IMG/VR virus record: IMGVR_UViG_3300025327_000105
Coordinates: 1 to 34,741 of that record
Reading direction: 5' to 3' (one strand)
DNA from: a virus
Length of the DNA: 34,741 nt
Below the pieces are notes generated by a model. The model made no database searches, was not told the DNA's origin, and saw only the letters and a list, made by a program, of their open reading frames with translations. A program made the position numbers and the translations under genes. Numbering within the stretch: position 1 is the first letter of the stretch; every line of letters starts with the position of its first letter. Positions 22,812-30,587 of the stretch are shown here, in pieces.

Positions 22812-24692
22812 CTAAGGTGATTCGGTGACGGTAGTGCGCCCGCCTTTCACGACCATGCGCGGAGCTTCCTGACCGCTAGCTTTGCGCCCTGCGGGGCTGA
22901 CAGTCGGTTGCGGGAGCGCCTCTGCTTCGGCAATCATGCGGTCAATAACGGTATGGGGATCGCCAGGGAGCTTGCCGTAGTTGGGGATGTCCAGTTTCTC
23001 GGCGAGCGTCACGCGGTCAATCAAGCCGCCGCGCCAGAGTTGAAAATACAGCATCTTGTTGGTGATCTCGGAGGCGCTCAGCAGCGAGCCGGGTGCGACG
23101 TGATAGGTGAACATGCGGAGCATAGCGCGGGCGCGTTCCTCGCGCGTGGAGTCCTCGGATACGCCTTCGATGTAATCAGGAATCAGCGTGCCGGGGTCGG
23201 TGTCGAAGTCCTCGAACGTCATCCCTTCCGGGCCGAGCAGGGCAAGGCGCTTCGGGAGGTTGTAGAACTGGCAGAAGTTCGAGAACGTCATCTGGGCGAA
23301 CTCACGCAGCATCGCTTCGATCACGCGAGAGCGCATACGTACCAGGGGAGTCATGGCCTCCATCATGCGCTCGATGGTCTCAGACGACGGGATTTGATTC
23401 AGCTTCACAAGGTTGGTTACATCTTGCACGCCAGAGAGCGTTTCCATCTCGCTAATGATGCCCTTGAGGACTTCGAGCACCCACGGCGGAACGTTTGGCG
23501 GTGGCGGGAAAATCACCGGGTTCGGGCCGCCCATTGGGTTCACGCGCAGCTTGAGACCGGGCAGGCGCGTGTTGATCTTGTTGTGCTCGGCGCGCGAGAT
23601 AGCTTGCGAGTTGGTCACCACGTCGGGATGCGCGAATTTCTGGATGGAGTCGCCGATGGCGCGCAGGATACGGTCAAGTTCGTCCTGGAGCGGGAGCAGG
23701 TCCCACAGAGGCGATTTGCCGAGGTATGACCAGGGCCACGGGTCGAGTGTAATCTTCACGAGCGGGATCAGGCCATGCCAGTAGGGGGACGGGTTGTCTT
23801 CCAGCACGGCAGAGCGCGTGAAGATAATGCGGCGCAGGCGCGGGTAGAGCAGATCGCCCTTGCGCACTTTGTACTTCCAGGCGTATTCGTTGTCGCCCAC
23901 CTCGACGGTGAACCCGGACTTGTTGCGTGTGCGATCCTTGACGTAGAGGGTGTACACATCCACGGTGGGGATGGACATTTCGCCTTGCTTGCGGCGCGTG
24001 CGGTCTACGTGAGACCAGAAGGGCGAGGCGTCGAGGCCGAGACGCTCGACTTGCTGGCTGATAATGTTGTGGCGCTGGACGGAGGCGAGGAAGCCGTCGC
24101 GGTCTGGTTTCACGAAAGCGGCGCGGTCGGGATACATCTGCTTGACCCAGTTCAGAGTGCGCTCGCGGCGGATGAGCACGGCAAAGCAGTCTTGCAGCGA
24201 GCCGATGGATGCGGGACGCACCGGGATCACGTCGCGAGGGTCTTCTGCTAGTTGGTCGAGATCGTCGGTGGTGGGGTCGTAGACAAGATGCGCATAGCCC
24301 GTGGCGGCAGCAAGCGCCCACTTCATCGAATCCAGGAAGCGCAAGTCAATCTGGCGCGTGAGCCACCAGGAGCGCGCGAATTTGTTACCCTTGACCGCTG
24401 AATCTTCATAGCGCGGGTTGTGCGTCTTGAACTCGAAGAAGGGCTTGATGTCGGTCATGGCACTGGCGAGATTGAGTGCGATGTGGGCGAAGCGGTTGGA
24501 GCAGACTTTGGAGAGTTGGGTTGAGCGCAACTCCGGGTTGTCCGACATGATGCGGCGCATCGTCGGGTCTATCTTGTCGTAGCCAGTTTGGGACTTGAGC
24601 CAAGCTTCGCCTTCGGTAAGCGCAGCGTTGGTCCAGTCGAGCACGCCTTGGAGGTGTGTGTGCTCAGGGATGCTTAGGGTCTCGTCAGCCAT
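22812..24692 (-). CDS. Portal protein (podovirus-type head-tail connector)
   Basis: 626 residues from the ATG at 24692, after GAGGTGGCGC. It has the helical wing and stem typical of portals: MRRIMSDNPELRSTQLSKVC, SNRFAHIALNLASAMTDIKP and FEFKTHNPRYEDSAVKGNKF early, a beta/turn region with WKYKVRKGDLLYPRLRRIIF, and stem and crown helices (DELDRILRAIGDSIQKFAHP, VLEVLKGIISEMETLSGVQD, SETIERMMEAMTPLVRMRSR). Size and order (after the large terminase, before structural genes) agree. A dodecameric ring would form the DNA-entry vertex. The C-terminal tail is Lys/Arg-rich. Confidence 0.75.
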   Translation of the reverse strand: MADETLSIPEHTHLQGVLDWTNAALTEGEAWLKSQTGYDKIDPTMRRIMSDNPELRSTQLSKVCSNRFAHIALNLASAMTDIKPFFEFKTHNPRYEDSAVKGNKFARSWWLTRQIDLRFLDSMKWALAAATGYAHLVYDPTTDDLDQLAEDPRDVIPVRPASIGSLQDCFAVLIRRERTLNWVKQMYPDRAAFVKPDRDGFLASVQRHNIISQQVERLGLDASPFWSHVDRTRRKQGEMSIPTVDVYTLYVKDRTRNKSGFTVEVGDNEYAWKYKVRKGDLLYPRLRRIIFTRSAVLEDNPSPYWHGLIPLVKITLDPWPWSYLGKSPLWDLLPLQDELDRILRAIGDSIQKFAHPDVVTNSQAISRAEHNKINTRLPGLKLRVNPMGGPNPVIFPPPPNVPPWVLEVLKGIISEMETLSGVQDVTNLVKLNQIPSSETIERMMEAMTPLVRMRSRVIEAMLREFAQMTFSNFCQFYNLPKRLALLGPEGMTFEDFDTDPGTLIPDYIEGVSEDSTREERARAMLRMFTYHVAPGSLLSASEITNKMLYFQLWRGGLIDRVTLAEKLDIPNYGKLPGDPHTVIDRMIAEAEALPQPTVSPAGRKASGQEAPRMVVKGGRTTVTESP

Positions 24693-24909
24693 GCGCCACC
24701 TCGCCGATAAGCATCTTACGACCACTGCCTCCGCTGAGCCGATTCACTTCGTTCCACCACGCATACATTGCCCACTGGACCCACCATGCTCGTGGGACAC
24801 TCACCGCTGTAGTATGCGCATACAATGGAGAGTTGCAACCCTGACACCGGCGAATATCCCTGAACGGCATAACGACCCAACCATGTTGCTGGCAAATCAA
24901 TATCTGCAT
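24685..24909 (-). CDS. Small zinc-binding protein
   Basis: 74 residues from the ATG at 24909 (TGATG overlap with the gene before). Cys6-x2-His9 and Cys22-x2-Cys25 (ICQQHGW and RCQGCNSPLY) form a plausible zinc site at the N-terminus. The remainder has several Trp (RAWWVQWAMYAWWNEVNRLS) and a basic end. The gene overlaps the portal start by eight bases. It may be a nucleic-acid-binding accessory to packaging, but this is not shown. Confidence 0.5.
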   Translation of the reverse strand: MQILICQQHGWVVMPFRDIRRCQGCNSPLYAHTTAVSVPRAWWVQWAMYAWWNEVNRLSGGSGRKMLIGEVAHG

Positions 24910-25322
24910 CAGTCGTCCAGCCTCAGCGGTGCCCACTTGGGCGGGGCTACGGGGCGTCCGTCGTGGCGGTCGCCGCTCTCGAAGCCGCGTCCGGTGCCTT
25001 TGTCATAGTGCATCGCCTCGTTGGTGACGTTGTAGTCGCGCTCGAAGCGAGTCATATCGGCAAGCGAGCGGATTTCGACGCGCTCGCAGTCAGAAGGCGT
25101 GGGCTGATCGTTGCGCCCTGGGTAGCGGATTTTGCCGCTGCGCTCGCGGTAAACGACGCATTTATCGCGCTCGTGCCATTGCGCGTTGCGGGTGCGGGCG
25201 CGGTAGAGGATTTCGATTTCGCCCCCGCAGTCCACGCAACGGATCACATCGGGGATGGTGGGCAGGGCGAAGTCGGTCAGTTCGTAGCCGCAGGTTGGGC
25301 AGCGGTAGTCGTGCAGGACCAT
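24909..25322 (-). CDS. FmdB-like zinc-ribbon protein
   Basis: 137 residues from the ATG at 25322, chosen because MVLHDYRCPTCGYELTDFA is the usual start of FmdB-type ribbons and GGGGGGAC lies upstream. Cys8, Cys11, Cys29 and Cys32 (CPTCGYE and CVDCGGEIEI) form the ribbon. The C-terminal ~90 residues are charged, with ERVEIRSLADMTRFERDYNV, similar in style to phage virion-associated ribbons. Such proteins occur near portal genes in many phages; the function is unknown and zinc binding is likely. Confidence 0.65.
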   Translation of the reverse strand: MVLHDYRCPTCGYELTDFALPTIPDVIRCVDCGGEIEILYRARTRNAQWHERDKCVVYRERSGKIRYPGRNDQPTPSDCERVEIRSLADMTRFERDYNVTNEAMHYDKGTGRGFESGDRHDGRPVAPPKWAPLRLDD

Positions 25323-25323
25323 G

Positions 25324-25749
25324 CTAATGTCCCCCCAAGGCGTAGTCGCCCAGCGCATTGTTGCAGATTTGCAGGACCAGATCGCGCAAGGGCGTGTTGG
25401 TCTCTTGCGAGCGGTCCTTTAGCAATGTGTAGACTTGCGGGTCGAGCTTAATCTGAGCGCCGCCGATACTGACGGTGTAGCTGGTGCGCAAGGCGCGCAA
25501 CAGGTCAGCAGGTTTAGCGAATACACCGCCGCCCAAGAGTTGCTCGACTTCCTCGCGTTCGATGTCGCTGAGGTAAAGCGGACGCGAGTCGTTGTGGGCG
25601 AGACACTTTTCGAGGCGAGCAACGAGGAACTCATCGAGCAGGAGCGCCGTGCGTGCGGCTTGAGCGCTGTAGGCATCGTAGAGCGCAGCGGGCAGATCAA
25701 GCGTGATGCGCACGCACGTTGTTGACTCGGACTTGGCGTGGGAAGCCAT
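25324..25749 (-). CDS. Ribbon-helix-helix-like DNA-binding protein (possibly two tandem units)
   Basis: 141 residues, ATG with GAGGACGTGTCCCT. Residues ~12-50 (TCVRITLDLPAALYDAYSAQ, AARTALLLDEFLVARLEKCL) show a short strand and two helices like CopG/MetJ-type proteins. Residues ~97-138 repeat this pattern (GAQIKLDPQVYTLLKDRSQE, TPLRDLVLQICNNALGDY). Two such units in one chain could let a single protein bind adjacent operator half-sites. It is the first gene behind a predicted internal promoter, so autoregulation is possible; a packaging role is an alternative. Confidence 0.5.
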   Translation of the reverse strand: MASHAKSESTTCVRITLDLPAALYDAYSAQAARTALLLDEFLVARLEKCLAHNDSRPLYLSDIEREEVEQLLGGGVFAKPADLLRALRTSYTVSIGGAQIKLDPQVYTLLKDRSQETNTPLRDLVLQICNNALGDYALGGH

Positions 25750-25888
25750 AGGGACACGTCCTCATGCGCCTCTCGCGCGCAAAGCCCGTTGCGGTCGGGG
25801 CGGGCAGGTGAGCCGGGATGCACTCACTCTTCGGGCGCTACCCTAGCCTGCCCCGCACGTCATACGCCGGTTCTGGTCATTGGTGAGA

Positions 25889-25918
25889 GGGATAACACGG
25901 CAAGCGGCGGGATGTCAA
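25889..25918 (-). promoter_or_regulatory. Putative internal leftward promoter before the RHH/portal genes
   Basis: On the minus strand, TTGACA (25918-25913) is followed after 18 bases by TATCCC (25894-25889) with a TG one base upstream of the -10 (extended -10). The 139-bp leader to the ribbon-helix-helix gene contains GGGGCAGG and CCTGCCC repeats that could pair. The perfect -35 sits in the only sizable gap between the terminase and portal genes. Confidence 0.5.
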
Positions 25919-25922
25919 GCGG

Positions 25923-26774
25923 TTAATCGGTGAACATACGAGCAAGTTGGTCGTCCACGCCGCTCCAGGCTTCACGGCCCGGCGCATCGTCGCAGCCTTC
26001 CATCATTTCTTCCACGCTGATTGGAAGAGCTTCGGGGCGGATGTGGGCGGGCGCGACGGCGGGCGTCTCAGCGGCGTAGTCGTCGGCGTTGGCCCAAGAG
26101 TGCGCCGCCCAGATCGCCAAGAAGATGGCGCGCACGCGGTCGTCGTGACGGCCCCATTTGGCGCGCAACGTGCCGAGAACCCAGTCGGAGGTGCAGTCGG
26201 CGAACTCGTCAACAAGCCAAGGGGAGCGCACCAAGATACGGTTGTTGTTGACGTGGCGCAGGCAGCGCGAGAACAGGGCCATGTTGGAGTCCTTCGTTGC
26301 CTGCCAGCCGATGTGCATGGTGCGTTTCACGGTAGCGCCGTCGAGGGTTTTCCAGAGGAACAGGTTCTGGTAGCCGTAGCGCGAGATCAGCTCGCGCTGC
26401 GTGATGACGCCGTGGCCTCCAGTGAGTTCGATGATGACTTCGGCTTGACCATCCTCGTTTGCGCCTGCATACATGCGGCCCATATAGTTCACGACGCGGG
26501 CGAGGTCTTCGGCGTCTACAGGGGCGGCGTATTCAGCGACTTGAGCGTCCGGCTCGCCACGCGCGCCGAGGCGGATCACTTCGATCACGCCGTTGTCGGT
26601 AGACTTGTCTCCTTTGGAGCGCAAGTGACGGTTCCAGCCGGTAATGCCTTGTGTAGGGTCAACGCCAACGTAGTAGGTGTGGCGTGGGGATGGCTCCTCC
26701 CATATGAGGCCGATGCCGCGCACGTCGCGCAAGTCTTCGCGGGTAGCGTCAATTTGCTGGAACGGCTTGGTCAT
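25923..26774 (-). CDS. terL: Large terminase subunit, nuclease domain (separate reading frame)
   Basis: 283 residues. RNase H-like nuclease features: YYVGVDPTQG with Asp39, AEVIIELTGGHGVITQREL with Glu116, and GRHDDRVRAIFLAIWAAHSW with Asp211/Asp212, the three acidic sites that bind metal for DNA cutting. It lacks ATPase motifs, which are in the preceding frame (26749-27972); the two overlap by 26 bases. The first ATG has only a poor ribosome site, so it may be made by a +1 shift from the ATPase frame or by reinitiation. Together they would give a ~690-aa packaging motor, a normal length. Two genes, a frameshift site or an assembly error are the options. Confidence 0.75.
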   Translation of the reverse strand: MTKPFQQIDATREDLRDVRGIGLIWEEPSPRHTYYVGVDPTQGITGWNRHLRSKGDKSTDNGVIEVIRLGARGEPDAQVAEYAAPVDAEDLARVVNYMGRMYAGANEDGQAEVIIELTGGHGVITQRELISRYGYQNLFLWKTLDGATVKRTMHIGWQATKDSNMALFSRCLRHVNNNRILVRSPWLVDEFADCTSDWVLGTLRAKWGRHDDRVRAIFLAIWAAHSWANADDYAAETPAVAPAHIRPEALPISVEEMMEGCDDAPGREAWSGVDDQLARMFTD

Positions 26775-27972
26775 AAGTCGGCTCGAAATATAACTTAGGC
26801 TCGGACGTGCCCAGGCGCAAACGGTCGAGGAGTTCCGGCGAGAACGATGCGACAGTGGAATGCTGGAATGACTCCTCCGGCGTAGCGCAATAGTTGGTCA
26901 GGAACAAATTCAACTCGTTCGCTTTTTGAGCTGAGGAGCGACGAGTCTCGTACCAGTAGAGTTGCTCGCGGTCCAATTCGACGACGCGCTGGCACCACTC
27001 GTGGGATGTGGCGCGCACCTTATCGGCGTGGAGCCGCGTGATCTGCGACGGGGACCAGTTGTCAGGCGGGTGCAGGCGGTACTTGGTGCGCTCAGCGTAC
27101 CACGGGATGAAGACGTAGGCCCATTCCGGGTGCGCGCCAGCGCGGGTCTCTTCGGTGTATTCGTGCCACCAGTTGCCCCGGCCCTGCGCGGTGGATTCCA
27201 GGATGGTGAGTGTGTGAATGGACTGCGGAATGGTCGGAAGGAAGTCGAGCGCGATGACTTGCGGGTTGGCCCACGATGCGCATTCGGTGAGGTGCGCGAT
27301 CTCGAATTGGCGGCCTTGGCCGAGACCCGATTTCTGCGACGCCTGTTGATAAAGGATGAGCGTGTTCAGGCCCTCGAAGCGAATGTGAGCGGCTTTCTCC
27401 TCGAAGCGCACCTGCGGGCGCATCCACCACGGCAAGTGGTCGTAGATCACTTTGTCGCGGTCGTAGAGTTCGAGCACTTTGTCCTCGTCCACTGAAGCAG
27501 CCATTGCGTTGATATGGCGCGTGAAGATCATGCGGTGAACGGTGAGCAGGCGCGCGAGGGCTGTGGCACCGAGCTGGCGGGCCTTGTGCAACAAAATGCG
27601 GATGCCTTCGATGGGCCAGCCCTTGGCGCGTTGCTCCCAAGCGCGCTCCTCGACACGGGCGATGTGAGATAAGATGAGTTCTTGCGATTCCCACGGGCGC
27701 GGATGGCCGAGGCCGCCGCCGTCGAGCTTGACGTAGGAGTAGCGAGCGACCCAATAGCGGAAGTCGCACATGGCGAGCAGGCATTCGTTACGGATGAACT
27801 CTGCTTCGTCGCGGGTGATGCGTCGGCGCGGGCGGTCGTTTCCGGCGTCCCAAGCGGCGTTGAGAGCTTGCACGCGCTCGTCAACGAGGGCGATGTCGTG
27901 GCGGCGGAGTTTGATGCCAGAAGCGCGCTCGATCTTAGCGATGCGCTCGGCGATGATGGATTCGGAGTACAT
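26749..27972 (-). CDS. terL: Large terminase subunit, ATPase domain (separate reading frame)
   Basis: 407 residues from the ATG at 27972; there is no strong ribosome site and the stop of the preceding gene is eight bases before, so coupled translation is likely. It carries the packaging-ATPase motifs: Walker A KARQLGAT (130-137), Walker B region FEIAHLTECASWANP with Glu230, and the coupling motif ILESTAQGRG (257-266). It powers DNA translocation into the procapsid through the portal. The frame ends VPAN then TGA; the nuclease frame continues if one base is skipped at AAT-TGA-C. Motif order and spacing are typical of TerL. Confidence 0.8.
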   Translation of the reverse strand: MYSESIIAERIAKIERASGIKLRRHDIALVDERVQALNAAWDAGNDRPRRRITRDEAEFIRNECLLAMCDFRYWVARYSYVKLDGGGLGHPRPWESQELILSHIARVEERAWEQRAKGWPIEGIRILLHKARQLGATALARLLTVHRMIFTRHINAMAASVDEDKVLELYDRDKVIYDHLPWWMRPQVRFEEKAAHIRFEGLNTLILYQQASQKSGLGQGRQFEIAHLTECASWANPQVIALDFLPTIPQSIHTLTILESTAQGRGNWWHEYTEETRAGAHPEWAYVFIPWYAERTKYRLHPPDNWSPSQITRLHADKVRATSHEWCQRVVELDREQLYWYETRRSSAQKANELNLFLTNYCATPEESFQHSTVASFSPELLDRLRLGTSEPKLYFEPTYDQAVPAN

Positions 27973-27980
27973 TCGCGCGG

Positions 27981-28205
27981 CTACGGCTCTTCTTCGACAG
28001 GCACGCCCTGCAAAGCTTCCCACTCTTGGCGGATCAGATCGCCCTCAGTGGCGTAGGACACGGCAGGGTCGGCGGCGGACTCGACAGGTTCAGGCGCGGC
28101 GGGGACCATGCCCACAGCCATCTCTAGCGCGGTGGCGATGCGGGCGAGTTGGCGCTCAACGCCTTTGAGGTCCACGCGCACGACCTGGATGAGCGGTTGC
28201 CTCAT
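27981..28205 (-). CDS. Small protein before the terminase, unknown function
   Basis: 74 residues, ATG joined by ATGA to the gene before. Two-part: a helical N-terminus with a basic face (MRQPLIQVVRVDLKGVERQL, ARIATALEMAVGMV) and an acidic Pro-rich tail (PAAPEPVESAADPAVSYATE, WEALQGVPVEEEP). The charge pattern could suit a small packaging accessory that binds the ATPase, but I recognise no family. It is the last small gene before TerL. Confidence 0.5.
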   Translation of the reverse strand: MRQPLIQVVRVDLKGVERQLARIATALEMAVGMVPAAPEPVESAADPAVSYATEGDLIRQEWEALQGVPVEEEP

Positions 28206-28402
28206 GCTGATTTCCGCCTTCCTTTAGCTTCATCGGCGATAACACAGAACAGAAGTGGTGACCGCATGAAGTCATATTTACACATCCAATAAGACAGTGA
28301 CCTCCGTCGAAAGATGAGGCGATCCGCTACCTGTCGGTGCGTTGAGCATAGGAACTCGCCAACGCGCACAAAGCGTCCATCCAAGCAGCATCGCGGCTTC
28401 AT
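28202..28402 (-). CDS. Small Cys/Arg-rich protein, unknown function
   Basis: 66 residues with stop-start overlaps on both sides (ATGA), so probably translated in the operon. Cys5, Cys6, Cys19, His22 and Cys41 occur in MKPRCCLDGRFVRVGEFLCS, THRQ and YWMCKY, and may bind a metal. The chain is very basic (RLIFRRRSLSYW and AKGRRKSA). A nucleic-acid role is conceivable. Arrangement supports it more than sequence does. Confidence 0.45.
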   Translation of the reverse strand: MKPRCCLDGRFVRVGEFLCSTHRQVADRLIFRRRSLSYWMCKYDFMRSPLLFCVIADEAKGRRKSA

Positions 28403-28554
28403 GTCAACACCACCACGCGCTGGTTGGGCCGATGAGTGCGCCCGCGCGTATCCTCATAGTCGTCCACATCGGTGACGTCGTGACCCTCGCTGGTGACGAC
28501 GGGCAAGCCAGGGGGCCACTTCTTCAACTCAACAATCAGTTCATGCACTGTCAT
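28399..28554 (-). CDS. Small phage protein with VHELIVELKKWPPGLPV-type start
   Basis: 51 residues from the ATG at 28554, with GGAGGTCTCCG upstream. The longer frame to 29028 is a shadow of the candidate small-terminase gene. The sequence MTVHELIVELKKWPPGLPVV and then TSEGHDVTDVDDYEDTRGRT follows a pattern I have seen in many small phage proteins (helix, ...PPxxPVxVxxxxxxxxDVxxV), of unknown function. It overlaps both neighbours. Confidence 0.6.
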   Translation of the reverse strand: MTVHELIVELKKWPPGLPVVTSEGHDVTDVDDYEDTRGRTHRPNQRVVVLT

Positions 28555-29167
28555 CGGAGACCTCCTGCGCGAATGCGTCAATGATCTCGCCTGCCTTGCC
28601 CACGAGGGCTTCAAACGATTCGATAGGCGCGCCGCCGAAGTTGATGTTGGTTGTGGCGAGCGGTCCGCGCCGGTTGATGAGGCCAGTGGATTCCCAGATG
28701 AGCTTGCGGTTCTCAATGTCGCCGCGCACGCGGACTTCGCCTTTGCCTTGGCACTCGGCGCAGACGACGGTGAATCTAGCTTTGCCCTTGCCCTTGGTGA
28801 TCTTACCATCGCCGTCGCAGACCCAGCACTCGACGGTCTCGGAGCGGGCGTCCACGGCGGTGTCTTCCATGATGTCCGGGATGTGGCGGGCGACGCGGAT
28901 CGCGCCGAGGTCAATCTGGTGCTTGCGGAACAGCGTGATGAGTTCAGGCGCGGTAAGACCGGCGCGGTGCGCGAGCGTAAACAGCGAGGCGTTGACGTGT
29001 GAAGGGCCAGGGTCGGTAAACAGTTCAAGCAGTTTGCGGGCGCGCTGGTCGTCGGTGGTTTCGAGCACGCCCATCAGTTCCTCGCGCGTGATGACAGATT
29101 CGATGCGCTTCATCACGGCCTTTTCTTGCAAGACGGGCAGCTTACGGCTGTTCTTCGCTCTAGGCAT
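28541..29167 (-). CDS. Zinc-finger DNA-binding protein, candidate small terminase subunit
   Basis: 208 residues from the ATG at 29167 (TGATG with the gene before). An N-terminal helical half includes a helix-turn-helix-like stretch (FTLAHRAGLTAPELITLFRK, HQIDLGAIRVARHIPDIMED). The middle has a DnaJ-like zinc finger, Cys114-x2-Cys117-DGDG and Cys136-x2-Cys139-QGKG. The C-terminal ~55 residues (IESFEALVGKAGEIIDAFAQ) are helical. Its place two small genes ahead of TerL and its DNA-binding character suggest the packaging-site recognition subunit, but a TerS fold is not proven; a transcription factor is an alternative. Confidence 0.5.
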   Translation of the reverse strand: MPRAKNSRKLPVLQEKAVMKRIESVITREELMGVLETTDDQRARKLLELFTDPGPSHVNASLFTLAHRAGLTAPELITLFRKHQIDLGAIRVARHIPDIMEDTAVDARSETVECWVCDGDGKITKGKGKARFTVVCAECQGKGEVRVRGDIENRKLIWESTGLINRRGPLATTNINFGGAPIESFEALVGKAGEIIDAFAQEVSDDSA

Positions 29168-29418
29168 CAGTTCCCCCAATCCGTGGCAGGAGCAATAATC
29201 GGGCGGTCCCACGCAAGAGGGCCGGTAAAGAGACGGCGCTGTTCAGCAAGAATCATCTCCTGGATGTACCGATTGATGTTGTCCAATGAGTCTAATGGAC
29301 AGTCCCATCCGCCTTGCGGGGGCAAGAATATCTTCCTATTTGGCGTCCACAACCCATGCGGAGCAGCCAGCGCCATCGCTTCCATTGCAGCTAAGATCAG
29401 GAAATCACGGCGACGCAT
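29167..29418 (-). CDS. Small protein with twin-arginine-like signal
   Basis: 83 residues from the ATG at 29418, with AGGAAGTGCAAC. The start MRRRDFLILAAMEAMALAAP has the RRxFL core of Tat signals plus a short hydrophobic run. The mature part reads HGLWTPNRKIFLPPQGGWDC and LDNINRYIQEMILAEQRRLF. The gene overlaps the XRE-type gene by 14 bases. It lies in the early end of the leftward operon, away from virion genes, so it may act on the host envelope. No family recognised; export is predicted from the N-terminus only. Confidence 0.5.
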   Translation of the reverse strand: MRRRDFLILAAMEAMALAAPHGLWTPNRKIFLPPQGGWDCPLDSLDNINRYIQEMILAEQRRLFTGPLAWDRPIIAPATDWGN

Positions 29419-29638
29419 GTTGCACTTCCTTTGCGGCGGCGACGATGCCACGCACTTCTAGCACCGACGGAGCAGTCTCGCCCGATTCCCACCGCATGAT
29501 GGTATTGCGCGACACTCCGATGAGGTCCGCGAACTTGGCCTGCGTGAGCGCCAAGGCGCGGCGGATGCGCTGGATGTCCGCGCCAGTGAGCATCCGAATG
29601 CGTCCATTGCGTTTTGGCACCACCCGGCCGCGTTTCAT
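29405..29638 (-). CDS. XRE/Cro-type helix-turn-helix regulator
   Basis: 77 residues from the ATG at 29638 (ATGA with the gene before). A basic arm (MKRGRVVPKRNGRIR) precedes a full HTH_3-type domain at ~20-72: IQRIRRALALTQAKFADLIG, VSRNTIMRWESGETAPSVLE and VRGIVAAA. Motif LTQxxFAxLIGVSRNTIxRWExG is diagnostic. It probably binds an operator as a dimer; targets could be the leftward promoter or the inverted repeats at 31258-31432 (inference). No lysogeny genes accompany it. Confidence 0.85.
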   Translation of the reverse strand: MKRGRVVPKRNGRIRMLTGADIQRIRRALALTQAKFADLIGVSRNTIMRWESGETAPSVLEVRGIVAAAKEVQHASP

Positions 29639-30369
29639 TGTGCCGTCTCCAACGCCTCGATGAGCGCATGATGAACGGTAAGCCAGAGTGCCGTCAAATC
29701 TTTCTGCGCATCTTCCGGTTCCCAGCACGCTTGAACAGACCGAATCAATGAACTATCCCGCGCAGCGTATTTATTCAAGTGGCGGTCGGCGATTTCTTTG
29801 GCGCGACGGTGGTTAGCGACCCGCTTGCCCTCTGCGGTCAGGTCATGGAACTGTTCCAGGCGCTTCTCCCAAGCAGCCCAATGCTCCTCATCGCTAGGAG
29901 CCGACAGAACAGCCACGGCCCGGTTAAGGATCAATTTCGCTTCTGGCGGATCGTCCGGGATGAACGACAGCAGCGGCCTCGCGGGAAGCGCAGGCGGCAC
30001 GCGCTCGACAGTCGTCATCTCGACTTCATGCTCGACGGTCGTGCGCATCATTTTGCGCTCGCGCTTGACGATCTGCCGGTCAACAACCGGCACGCTTGCC
30101 ACGCCACGGTGCCGCCCGCGATGGCGAGCAGGGCGACCACACGGACACTGCGTCTGAGCCAGCGCCTGTGGCGTAGGCGAGGCAATGTTAACAGGGGGAG
30201 GCGGCAACGTAGGCGGTGGCTCTCCTCGTTCTCTCCGCGCCAGTGCCTGTTGCATCGTCTCATACACGCGCACTGCTACCTGCTGTCCTTCTACATTGGC
30301 GACGCGCCAACCAATCTGAGCCGGGCGCAGCCTTGTATCGGTTGTCTGCTTGGCGACGATGTGCTTCAT
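29635..30369 (-). CDS. Large basic/charged protein of unknown function
   Basis: 244 residues with ATGA overlaps at both ends. Three parts: an N-terminal ~45 residues (MKHIVAKQTTDTRLRPAQIG), a Pro-rich linker (GEPPPTLPPPPVNIASPTP) with a CPCGRPARHRGRHRG stretch that could bind a metal, and a helical C-terminal half (SDEEHWAAWEKRLEQFHDLT, AEGKRVANHRRAKEIADRHL). Strong charge suggests nucleic-acid or partner binding. No family recognised. Confidence 0.5.
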   Translation of the reverse strand: MKHIVAKQTTDTRLRPAQIGWRVANVEGQQVAVRVYETMQQALARRERGEPPPTLPPPPVNIASPTPQALAQTQCPCGRPARHRGRHRGVASVPVVDRQIVKRERKMMRTTVEHEVEMTTVERVPPALPARPLLSFIPDDPPEAKLILNRAVAVLSAPSDEEHWAAWEKRLEQFHDLTAEGKRVANHRRAKEIADRHLNKYAARDSSLIRSVQACWEPEDAQKDLTALWLTVHHALIEALETAQ

Positions 30370-30587
30370 GTGGGCTGGCCCCCTTTCTCCTTGCGATGAA
30401 AGCGCGCCAGCAGCAACACCTCCAGCACACGCCGCTGACGTAGGCTGTTCTCAGAAGTTAGCACGGTGAAGCTGTCTAGCAGCGCTTGCAACTGCGCCTC
30501 GCTCCCGATCAAGCGCACAATCCGGTCGGCCCATTCGATGTGCCTCTGCGTTATCCTGTCGCCCCGTGCCCCACCCTTTATGTTCAT
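30366..30587 (-). CDS. Small basic helical protein, unknown function
   Basis: 73 residues from the ATG at 30587, with GAGGAGG upstream, in preference to a longer frame starting with MKRTWRRG. Sequence MNIKGGARGDRITQRHIEWA then DRIVRLIGSEAQLQALLDSF and a basic end (LLARFHRKEKGGQPT), two to three helices. It overlaps another frame (30451-30642) that also starts well. The two could instead be one gene interrupted by a shift; see findings. Confidence 0.5.
   Translation of the reverse strand: MNIKGGARGDRITQRHIEWADRIVRLIGSEAQLQALLDSFTVLTSENSLRQRRVLEVLLLARFHRKEKGGQPT

Noticed and set aside
22908-23729. Plus-strand open frame (273 codons) opposite the portal gene
   Set aside because: It mirrors the portal codons, has no ribosome site and would break the leftward operon.
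25947-26798. Plus-strand open frame (283 codons) opposite the terminase nuclease
   Set aside because: Antisense shadow of a gene whose catalytic residues are clear; no ribosome site and no recognisable domain.
28555-29028. Extended 209-codon frame ending at 28399
   Set aside because: Only its last 51 codons, from the ATG at 28554 with a ribosome site, look protein-like; the earlier part is Ser/Pro/Arg-rich shadow of the zinc-finger gene.
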